This document shows positions 1 to 5,505 of a stretch of DNA of 7,429 nucleotides, one piece after another. The translations under genes and the position numbers were made by a program. The notes beneath the pieces are model-generated. The model was not told where the DNA came from. It was given only the letters and a program-made list of their open reading frames with translations, and did not search any database. Position 1 is the stretch's first letter. Each line of letters begins with the position of its first letter. Origin of the DNA: Chitinophagaceae bacterium (GTDB lineage Bacteria > Bacteroidota > Bacteroidia > Chitinophagales > Chitinophagaceae); contig CANKGM010000095.1 in NCBI GenBank assembly GCA_947481355.1, positions 1 to 7,429 of the forward strand. The letters are read 5' to 3'.

Positions 1-137
1 CAATCATCGCATTGTGGTTGGATCTTTCGAGGAAAAGGGGAGCCCAAGAAGACAAGGCCCGTCCGAATTAATCAGTACGAAACTTTTCTTTATCCATCAT
101 TGCGTTAGGCCGGTTACATCTATTGTATATTTACAAA
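1..137. other. Unassigned G+C-richer left edge
   Basis: Counting gives about 52% G+C in bases 1-60 and 46% in bases 1-120, clearly richer than the AT-rich DNA to the right. All three forward frames are open at the left edge. The first frame runs to a TAG at 106-108 and the third to a TAA near 70, so this could be the 3' end of a gene starting outside the window. None of the translations resembles a family I know. GTTAGGC at 104-110 fits the short consensus of an integron attC right end, but no matching left half is visible, so I do not call a recombination site. Confidence 0.3.
100..133 (+). promoter_or_regulatory. Possible Bacteroidota-type promoter for the DUF4440-like gene
   Basis: TATATTTA at 126-133 is one base from the -7 box TAnnTTTG, and a TTG lies at 100-102, 23 bases upstream, at the long end of the accepted spacing. 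The -7 box ends only four bases before the ATG at 138. If it is used, transcription would begin at or next to the start codon and give a leaderless or nearly leaderless mRNA. This is a match by eye to a short degenerate consensus. Confidence 0.3.
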
Positions 138-611
138 ATGAAAAATCTAATCCTATTATTATTGACTTTCACAATCTGTGCAAGTATTTTGGCTCAAAGC
201 CAAAACGAAAGAAAAGTGGCAGCCACCCAAATAGAGCTTTTTAATAAAATAGCCAATCTTGATAGTTCATTATTTGCAACATATAATTCAAAGAATCTGG
301 ATTTGATGAAGACCTATTTTACAAGAGACCTTGAGTGGTATCAAGATAATGGCGGACTTATTGGTTTTGAAAAGGTTTTTGAAAATTTCAATTCCATATT
401 TAATAGAGATTATGATCTTAAAAGAAATCTTATCAAAGAGAGTTTAGAAGTTCACCCTATTGAGGGTTATGGGGCAATAGAAATTGGCAAGCACCAATTC
501 AAGCACATTGAAAATGGTAAACTTGAAATAGGCACTTTCAAATTTTTAATGATTTGGAAGAATGAAAATGGCAACTGGAAAATTTCAAGAGTAATTAGTT
601 ATGACCATTAA
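138..611 (+). CDS. Secreted NTF2-fold protein, DUF4440-like
   Basis: This encodes 157 residues. The N-terminus (MKNLILLLLTFTICASILA) is a Sec signal peptide with probable cleavage after Ala19, so the mature protein is likely periplasmic or secreted. Residues about 34-155 look like the DUF4440 branch of the SnoaL/NTF2-like superfamily. The visible hallmarks are the helical start with LDSSLFATYNSKN (41-53), then TRDLEWYQDNGG (62-73), and the closing strand WKISRVISYDH (147-157); Bacteroidota members commonly end in SYDH. NTF2-fold proteins are cone-shaped and may be enzymes or ligand binders, and no substrate can be deduced. The ATG at 138 is preferred over an in-frame TTG at 123 because it begins exactly with the signal peptide. 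The gene stands alone and converges with the SDR gene. Family call is fairly secure; function is unknown. Confidence 0.85.
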   Translation: MKNLILLLLTFTICASILAQSQNERKVAATQIELFNKIANLDSSLFATYNSKNLDLMKTYFTRDLEWYQDNGGLIGFEKVFENFNSIFNRDYDLKRNLIKESLEVHPIEGYGAIEIGKHQFKHIENGKLEIGTFKFLMIWKNENGNWKISRVISYDH

Positions 612-721
612 ATCAGCCCTTAAATTTTCAACTAGTCATATACTCAATCATCACAGTATAGTAGCATCTTACGACTCTAAGAGGAGTGGATATAAACATA
701 AAACGGTTAGACTTATATAGT

Positions 722-735
722 GTAAACCTGTTTAC
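722..735. repeat. Short perfect palindrome at SDR 3' end
   Basis: GTAAAC (722-727), two bases, then GTTTAC (730-735) form a perfect inverted repeat touching the SDR stop codon. As RNA it would make a five-pair stem with a four-base loop. It is AT-rich and has no U-tract in either direction, so it is at best a weak part of a terminator between the converging genes. It may be chance. Confidence 0.25.
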
Positions 736-1452
736 TTAAACTCTTTTAAGAATTGAAAAGGGGATTATTCTTAATAGGTTGGCGATTAAATTCCACCTCT
801 TTGTGATATAAACGACTTGCTTCTTTTGATTGATGGCTTCAAACATTTGTTCAGCAGCTTTGTGAACTGGGGCAACCCAAAACAGACCGTCACCTTTCGC
901 CATGGCAGTATCAACAAAACCTGGACGAACATCTGTTATGGTAATTCGTGAACCAAAAATTTTTACATTTAATCTTAACCCCTCCAAGTAATTGATTTGA
1001 TAAGCCTTTGTAGCATTATACGATGGAGCAATTCCATTTCCCCTAACTCCGGCAATAGAGCTAATGTTAACTAGATGGCCAGAACCCTGTTCTTTAAAAT
1101 ACCTCATCGCCCAATCTGCTATATAAGTAAACCCTTGTATATTAGTTTTAATTACATCGTTCTCAACTTCAAAATCCAACTCTTCATTTTCCTTACCGAT
1201 ACCAGCTGAAATAATCAATAAATCTAAACCCCCAATCTGATTAACTAGTTTATTACAAATTAACTCTAGGGTTGATAATTCTTGGACATCCATTCTCTCA
1301 AAGAATACCCGCTTTAAATCTATTTCCTTTAAAGATTGTAACAACTCATCTCTTCTGCCTGTTACTCCAACTACATAATCCTCACGCAAAAGAATTTCGG
1401 CTAGTGCTTTGCCAATTCCACTTGTTGCTCCTATGATGATAGCTTTTTTCAT
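736..1452 (-). CDS. Short-chain dehydrogenase/reductase (SDR), NAD(P)-dependent
   Basis: This 238-residue protein is a classical SDR, a Rossmann-fold NAD(P)(H)-dependent oxidoreductase. The cofactor-binding glycine motif is GATSGIG (8-14). SAGIG (82-86) stands where NNAG is usual, and Asn104 in TNIQG is the tetrad asparagine. NISS (129-132) supplies the catalytic Ser132, and YNATK (145-149) supplies Tyr145 and Lys149, with the usual 13-residue Ser-Tyr spacing. RPGFVDT (176-182) is the conserved strand after the active site. Thr31-Gly-Arg-Arg after the second strand would suit the NADP 2'-phosphate, an inference. There is no signal peptide, so it should be cytoplasmic, but the C-terminus (221-238) is hydrophobic with basic residues and could touch the membrane. 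The substrate cannot be deduced. It lies 168 bases downstream of the M23-like gene on the same strand and has its own promoter candidate. Confidence 0.93.
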   Translation of the reverse strand: MKKAIIIGATSGIGKALAEILLREDYVVGVTGRRDELLQSLKEIDLKRVFFERMDVQELSTLELICNKLVNQIGGLDLLIISAGIGKENEELDFEVENDVIKTNIQGFTYIADWAMRYFKEQGSGHLVNISSIAGVRGNGIAPSYNATKAYQINYLEGLRLNVKIFGSRITITDVRPGFVDTAMAKGDGLFWVAPVHKAAEQMFEAINQKKQVVYITKRWNLIANLLRIIPFSILKRV

Positions 1453-1468
1453 CTACATAAAAGTAGAT
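1451..1468 (-). promoter_or_regulatory. Hairpin overlapping the SDR start codon
   Basis: ATCTAC (1451-1456) and GTAGAT (1463-1468) are perfect six-base inverted arms around a six-base AT-only spacer. The left arm includes two bases of the SDR initiation codon (1450-1452, minus strand). In the mRNA the stem would partly bury the start site, so it could dampen or regulate initiation; as DNA it could instead be an operator dyad. The stem is short and moderately stable, so function is uncertain. Confidence 0.3.
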
Positions 1469-1471
1469 AAA

Positions 1472-1498
1472 CAAAATATGAATGCCAACTTCCTGCAA
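1472..1498 (-). promoter_or_regulatory. Probable Bacteroidota-type promoter for the SDR gene
   Basis: Read on the minus strand, TTG (1498-1496), 17 bases, then TATTTTG (1478-1472) resemble the TTG-spacer-TAnnTTTG promoter, with one base missing in the -7 box. The expected start point lies near 1465, giving a very short leader that falls inside the hairpin at 1451-1468. This suggests the SDR gene can be transcribed independently of the M23-like gene upstream. Confidence 0.4.
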
Positions 1499-1620
1499 TT
1501 TTACAGAAAGTTCAACCCCTTTAATTTCCTAATAGTCACAAACTCAATCAAAGCATTATTGCATCTTTCGTGGAAATGGAAAAAATCAATTCTTCATTAG
1601 TAGCTAAGCGCAACATGTGT

Positions 1621-2250
1621 TTAATTAGGAAATGAAAAAGTAGAGGGATCCGGACAGTTATTGGAATAAAATAGAAGATCTCGTTCTGAACAAACTCCAG
1701 GATAATCACCTTGAAAACCCTGTATGTCTCGGATCAATTGAAAATGAAGATGCGGCGGCCATCCCCCATTTTCATCTGGTCTCCCCAAGTGGCAAAGTAG
1801 CTGTCCCGCAGCTATGGGTGACCCTACATCAAGATGAACTAAATCGGCACTTGATAAATGTCCATATAAACTGTATATTTTTTCAGCAGGATGATATACA
1901 ATAATCGTTGGACCATAATTTCCAGATCCATGATTAACCTGAACGCTATGCACTTCTCCTTCTAATGGGGCAAAGACAGCTGTGCCTGTAGTTGTCCAAA
2001 AATCAATTCCCAAATGAATATTCCTGAAATCTGCAGAGGCAGTAGCAAAATTCTCATATGACTCATAGATAACGCGGTGTTCCAAGTATCCACCATAACC
2101 AATCTTTGTGCCTAATTTATTCACTATATAGTCGCAAAATGCAGAGACATTGCCATAGATAGATGGATTTAATTCCAAATTCTTGGCACTTAAATCAAGT
2201 ACGACACTATTACTAGCAACCAAGGGTTCAGAAAAGAGGCGATGAATCAT
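1621..2250 (-). CDS. M23-family metallopeptidase-like protein without export signal
   Basis: This 209-residue protein has a complete LytM/M23 zinc peptidase core. HLGID gives the zinc ligands His79 and Asp83. LYGHLS carries the catalytic His131, and PPHLHFQ provides His167 (catalytic) and His169 (zinc). APLEGEVHSV (94-103) and NYGPTIIVYH (111-120) are the expected core strands. M23 enzymes usually cut peptidoglycan cross-bridges outside the cytoplasm. Here the N-terminus is neither basic nor hydrophobic, and an in-frame TGA lies shortly upstream of the ATG at 2250, so no signal peptide was missed. The late segment GDYPGVCSERD...CPDP (181-201) recalls the M23 domain found inside large proteins that join a kinase-like phosphotransferase, this domain and a class III aminotransferase; that similarity is from memory. 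The true substrate is unknown, and it may not be peptidoglycan. Confidence 0.87.
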   Translation of the reverse strand: MIHRLFSEPLVASNSVVLDLSAKNLELNPSIYGNVSAFCDYIVNKLGTKIGYGGYLEHRVIYESYENFATASADFRNIHLGIDFWTTTGTAVFAPLEGEVHSVQVNHGSGNYGPTIIVYHPAEKIYSLYGHLSSADLVHLDVGSPIAAGQLLCHLGRPDENGGWPPHLHFQLIRDIQGFQGDYPGVCSERDLLFYSNNCPDPSTFSFPN

Positions 2251-2572
2251 TATGGGAAAAGTTTTTCAAATTAAGTGAAAATATCTTTATAGTCCACATT
2301 ATACTTGTTATAAGGAGAATGGCAAGCAGTTAAAAATCATGTAGAGGAACCATCATCAATAATATTCTTTAGTTTGTACATCATTGTGCAAGTGGCGATG
2401 ACTTTATAGACAAATGATAATGTATTTCAGCAGGAATATGATTTTTAGGTAAATTTTATGAGTAAGTGTAGATTTATTTCTCGATTTTAGATGAGATCTT
2501 GAAGCCCATAAATTTAAGAGTTGTATTCTATTTTAGGAAGTTCTCAAAAGTGATTGATAATAGATAAAGTGT
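2251..2572. other. Divergent intergenic region, 322 bases
   Basis: This stretch separates the leftward M23-like gene from the rightward amine oxidase gene and must hold both promoters. I found no clear TTG/TAnnTTTG pair at an accepted spacing. TATTTTAG at 2529-2536 is a partial -7 box 37 bases before the amine oxidase start, and TAATTTG on the minus strand near 2269-2275 is a partial one for the M23-like gene; neither has a convincing upstream box. An imperfect inverted pair (ATCATT at about 2371 and AATGAT at about 2413) is the only dyad noticed. There is no coding sequence or RNA gene that I can support. Confidence 0.5.
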
Positions 2573-3937
2573 ATGGAAAGAAGAATATTTGTATTAAGCA
2601 CATTAAAAACCATACCCCTTCTATTCCTTGCCCCTAATTTATTGACTTCTTGTAATAAAGACGACGAGATCACACCGCCAAATGGGAAAACAGTAATTGT
2701 GATTGGTGCAGGTATTTCAGGGCTTGCAGCAGCAAAAAAATTAAAAGATAAAGGCTTTAACGTAATTGTTTTAGAAGCACAAGAAAAAATTGGTGGAAGA
2801 ATACGAACCGACCGAAGCTTGGGGATAGCTTTTGACGAAGGTGCAAGTTGGATCCATGGACCCAAAGGAAACCCAATCACAAATTTGGCCTCTCAAGCAG
2901 ATGCAAATACCTATTTGACAGATGATGACAGCCTTAAAGTATTTGACAATAATGGAACGGCTTATTCTGATGCTTTTCTTGATGCCCAATATACACAATT
3001 TGAAAATGCACTAAATGCAGTTAGAAGCATAGGTACACAAAGTCAGAGTTTTCTAGAAGTTTTTAATTCGTTGTATCCCACACAAGAAAACAATAGACTT
3101 TGGAAATATATGTTATCTGCTTATTTAGAATTTGACACAGGCGGCGATATTTCAACATTATCCTCTAAATACTTTGATGATGATGAAGCATTTTCGGGGA
3201 AAGATGTAATTGTCACCAATGGTTATGACAAAATAGCAAATTTATTAGGGCAAGGATTAGATATTAGATTGAACAGCAGAGTAACAGAAGTAAATTATAC
3301 ATCAATAAAATCATTGGTTAACGTAAACGGAGATTCAGTTGAGGCAGATTATGTAATTGTTAGTGTGCCATTAGGTGTGTTGAAAAATAATAGCGTTTTC
3401 TTTAATCCAACGTTGCCAATAGATAAACAAGGTGCTATTAAAAACACAAAAATGGGTAACGTCAACAAATTTCTATTTAGCTGGAATACTCCATTTTGGG
3501 AAACAGATGTTCAATACATCGGCTATACGCCAGACACAAAAGGCAAGTTCAACTATTTTATGAATATGTTGAAGTTCTTGCCAACAACCAATAGCCTAAT
3601 GACATTTGCTTTTGGTGACTATGCAACAGTTACAGAAAGTTTGAGCGATGGCGAAATAATTAGCGAAGTAATGGCTCAACTAAAAACCATTTATGGCAAT
3701 AGCATTCCTACCCCAACAAATATGTTACGCACCAAATGGGGAAAAAACATCAACACTTTTGGAGCATATTCTTTTGCACCAAACGGCACAACCTCTACCG
3801 ATTTTGACACCATGGCAAAAGAAATAAGCAATAAATTATTTTTCGCAGGGGAACATACCATAAGAGACTATAGAGGTACTGTACACGGAGCATACCTGAG
3901 CGGAATTAGAGAAGCAGACAAAATAATAGCATTATAA
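2573..3937 (+). CDS. FAD-dependent amine oxidase, exported lipoprotein
   Basis: This encodes 454 residues of the flavin monoamine/polyamine oxidase family, which oxidises amines with O2 to an aldehyde or imine, releasing H2O2. The Rossmann FAD site is VIVIGAGISG (41-50) followed by Glu69 of VLEAQ and GGRIRT (74-79). GASWIHGPKGNPI (90-102) is typical of the polyamine oxidase branch. Lys299 in MGNVNKFLF corresponds to the conserved lysine near flavin N5. FFAGEHT (423-429) and GTVHGAYLSG (435-444) form the C-terminal FAD-binding end. The N-terminus has a twin arginine (MERRIFVLS), a hydrophobic stretch and the lipobox LTSC with Cys27, so export as a lipoprotein, probably folded through Tat, is likely. 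The mature protein starts CNKDDE, a surface-export type sequence. No covalent-FAD cysteine is evident. Substrate is unresolved: a polyamine, another amine or an amino acid is possible. The ATG at 2573 gives the complete signal. Confidence 0.92.
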   Translation: MERRIFVLSTLKTIPLLFLAPNLLTSCNKDDEITPPNGKTVIVIGAGISGLAAAKKLKDKGFNVIVLEAQEKIGGRIRTDRSLGIAFDEGASWIHGPKGNPITNLASQADANTYLTDDDSLKVFDNNGTAYSDAFLDAQYTQFENALNAVRSIGTQSQSFLEVFNSLYPTQENNRLWKYMLSAYLEFDTGGDISTLSSKYFDDDEAFSGKDVIVTNGYDKIANLLGQGLDIRLNSRVTEVNYTSIKSLVNVNGDSVEADYVIVSVPLGVLKNNSVFFNPTLPIDKQGAIKNTKMGNVNKFLFSWNTPFWETDVQYIGYTPDTKGKFNYFMNMLKFLPTTNSLMTFAFGDYATVTESLSDGEIISEVMAQLKTIYGNSIPTPTNMLRTKWGKNINTFGAYSFAPNGTTSTDFDTMAKEISNKLFFAGEHTIRDYRGTVHGAYLSGIREADKIIAL

Positions 3938-4165
3938 GTTGACAATAGCTTGACATAACTTGGTGTCTAATTCAGGCAGACTGCTGTCTGATAACTAGAG
4001 GGCCTAAGGTTCAACTCAAGGCTGTAGCTAATTTTTGTCTTAATTTTACAAAAAATAATGAAAATCATGCATTAGACGAGATGAGCCTATGTTATAATAA
4101 GTGGTTTTTACTAGTTTAACTCAACTGCTCTTTCGTGTATTTTCATCAACTAAAATCGAATAAAA

Positions 4166-4187
4166 TGAAATCTCATTAGAGATTTTA
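4166..4187 (+). repeat. Strong inverted repeat upstream of the propeller gene
   Basis: AAATCTC (4168-4174), a four-base loop ATTA, and GAGATTT (4179-4185) form a perfect seven-pair stem. In RNA a G-U and a U-A pair extend it to 4166-4187. It lies 46 bases before the ATG at 4234. It could be a terminator or attenuator, since it ends in TTTT before turning to mixed sequence, or a 5' leader structure, or a regulator site. It is the best hairpin seen in the window outside genes. Confidence 0.45.
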
Positions 4188-4191
4188 ATAT

Positions 4192-4203
4192 TAAACTAGT
4201 TTA
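4192..4203. repeat. Perfect 12-base palindrome TAAACTAGTTTA
   Basis: This uninterrupted palindrome follows the 4166-4187 stem by four bases and ends 30 bases before the propeller start codon. Its half ACTAGTTTA recurs at 4110-4118, 85 bases upstream, in the same intergenic region. That is operator-like geometry. The same nonamer also occurs by chance or otherwise inside the SDR gene (1244-1252), which weakens the case. Confidence 0.3.
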
Positions 4204-4233
4204 TCATTGACAAATAAATATATCATAAGAAAT

Positions 4234-5331
4234 ATGACAAAAAATTTATTAACTGCAGTTTGTTTTTCTCTTGTCATCACAGGAATTCTCTCTTGCAGAA
4301 AAGAAGAGCCTATCAAAACAGTTGAAGATAAATTTCTTTATGTATTAACAAACAATGTCGACAGTAATGCTGTCTTGACGTATAGTAGAAATAGTTTAGA
4401 TGGTTCTTTGGTATATCTTTCCAAAACAGGAACAGATGGAAAAGGTACAGGTTCACCATTGATGAGCCAAGGTCCAATTACTATTAGCCATGACAGAAAA
4501 TGGATTCTTGCAGTTAATGCGGCTAGCAATACCATCAGTGCTTTAAAGGTTATTAATGAAGGTTTACAGCTTACGTCTACTATTTCTTCCAATGGTAGTA
4601 AGCCTATAAGCATAACATGTTTTAACAATCTTGTTTATGTTTTAAATGCTAATGATAATGGAAAAATTGCTGGGTATAATTTATCAGATGCCGGTATCCT
4701 AACACCTATTGAAAATGGAGGGACAACATTGGATACAATCGCAACCAACCCAGCACAGATTTCATTTTTACAAGATGGCAAAATGCTGGCTATCACACTT
4801 AAATCAACCAATAAAATTATTGCGTTTAAATTGAATAGTGATGGAACTCTCGGAGAAAAATTTTCCATCGACTCCAACTCTCCAAGGCCTTATGGTTTTG
4901 CAGTAGGAAATCAAGGCAATATTTATGTGAGTGAAGCAGGACAGAGTGCCATGAGTGTATATAATGTAACCCTTACAGGTATTACTTCTGTTGCAGGACC
5001 ATTCCTTACCAATCAGGTTTCAGCTTGTTGGGCGGCTACTACTCCAAATGGTAAGTATGTTTATATTCTCAACGCAAACAGCAATAGTGTTACTGGATAT
5101 ACAATCAATTCATCATCTTCTTTTACAATAATGCAACCCAGTGGCATCACAGCTACGACTGGAATAAAACCACTTGATATATCCATATCAGACGATTCTA
5201 AGTTTGCCTATGTACTCAATTACGACGATCAAAGTATTCGTGTATTTAATATTACCTCAATGGGAGGGTTAGAAAAAATAGAAGATCGATTCAATCTTCC
5301 TTCAGGTTCAACAGGCATTGCAGTAAAATAG
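4234..5331 (+). CDS. Seven-bladed beta-propeller lipoprotein, lactonase/YVTN type
   Basis: This encodes 365 residues. MTKNLLTAVCFSLVITGILSC is a lipoprotein signal with lipobox ILSC and Cys21. The rest is a beta-propeller with seven repeats of the Y-V-x-N type: FLYVLTNN (34), WILAVNAAS (90), LVYVLNAND (133), MLAITLKST (184), NIYVSEAG (229), YVYILNANS (275) and FAYVLNYDD (324). Together with GTGSPLMSQGP (71-81) and HDRKWILAVNA (86-96), this matches the lactonase family related to 6-phosphogluconolactonase of the YbhE type. A lipoprotein outside the cytoplasm is unlikely to serve the pentose phosphate pathway; it may hydrolyse another lactone or be a binding scaffold. The mature protein starts CRKEEP, a surface-export type sequence. 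The ATG at 4234 is chosen over an in-frame TTG at 4207 because it begins directly with the signal peptide. Confidence 0.87.
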   Translation: MTKNLLTAVCFSLVITGILSCRKEEPIKTVEDKFLYVLTNNVDSNAVLTYSRNSLDGSLVYLSKTGTDGKGTGSPLMSQGPITISHDRKWILAVNAASNTISALKVINEGLQLTSTISSNGSKPISITCFNNLVYVLNANDNGKIAGYNLSDAGILTPIENGGTTLDTIATNPAQISFLQDGKMLAITLKSTNKIIAFKLNSDGTLGEKFSIDSNSPRPYGFAVGNQGNIYVSEAGQSAMSVYNVTLTGITSVAGPFLTNQVSACWAATTPNGKYVYILNANSNSVTGYTINSSSSFTIMQPSGITATTGIKPLDISISDDSKFAYVLNYDDQSIRVFNITSMGGLEKIEDRFNLPSGSTGIAVK

Positions 5332-5505
5332 TTGGAATAATTTTATTGATTAGTTCATATGGCTTTTCTTTATTGACTAGTGACTTAAGGCTAGTTGCAA
5401 CAAAAAATATACCTAAATTGTAACTTTTAGATAAGTTATTTGTTTAAAAAATAAATTCTGTTATCATCAGCATCTATTTTGAATTCAGCTAAAACTAAAC
5501 ATAAA
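5332..5505 (+). promoter_or_regulatory. Intergenic region with a possible promoter for the oligopeptidase gene
   Basis: This AT-rich 174-base spacer has no gene. TATTTTG at 5475-5481, the same heptamer as in the SDR promoter candidate, ends 24 bases before the ATG at 5506, a fitting distance for a -7 box and short leader. No TTG lies at the right spacing upstream, so support is weak. No hairpin with a T-run was found behind the propeller gene. Confidence 0.25.

Larger units (their letters stand above)
3938..4233. other. Intergenic region before the propeller gene, 296 bases
   Basis: No gene is visible. Near the amine oxidase end, CAGAC (3977-3981) and GTCTG (3986-3990) form a five-pair hairpin with a four-base loop, but no T-run follows, so it is a poor terminator. 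The right part holds the dyad elements listed separately at 4166-4203. TATAAT occurs at 4093-4098 without a partner box and is probably chance in such AT-rich DNA. Confidence 0.5.

Noticed and set aside
104..110. GTTAGGC as an integron attC end
   Set aside because: The heptamer consensus is highly degenerate, no complementary GCCTAAC lies 50-130 bases to the left, no inner palindromic arms are seen, and no integrase or second cassette junction is in view.
123..137. Upstream TTG start for the DUF4440-like gene
   Set aside because: It would place five extra residues before a clean signal peptide and falls inside the -7-like box.
14..244. Open frame of 76 codons starting in the left edge
   Set aside because: It runs through the signal peptide region of the DUF4440-like gene in another frame and shows no family resemblance.
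2533..2998. Two minus-strand open frames opposite the amine oxidase start
   Set aside because: They are antisense to a clearly conserved flavoprotein and have no recognisable features of their own.
4093..4098. TATAAT as a sigma70 -10 box
   Set aside because: There is no matching upstream box, the sequence is expected by chance in AT-rich DNA, and the primary Bacteroidota sigma factor uses a different consensus.
4207..4233. Upstream TTG start for the propeller gene
   Set aside because: The added residues would precede a well-formed lipoprotein signal that begins at the ATG at 4234.
4338..4877. Two minus-strand open frames opposite the propeller gene
   Set aside because: They mirror the repeat-rich beta-propeller coding strand and have no family resemblance or start context.
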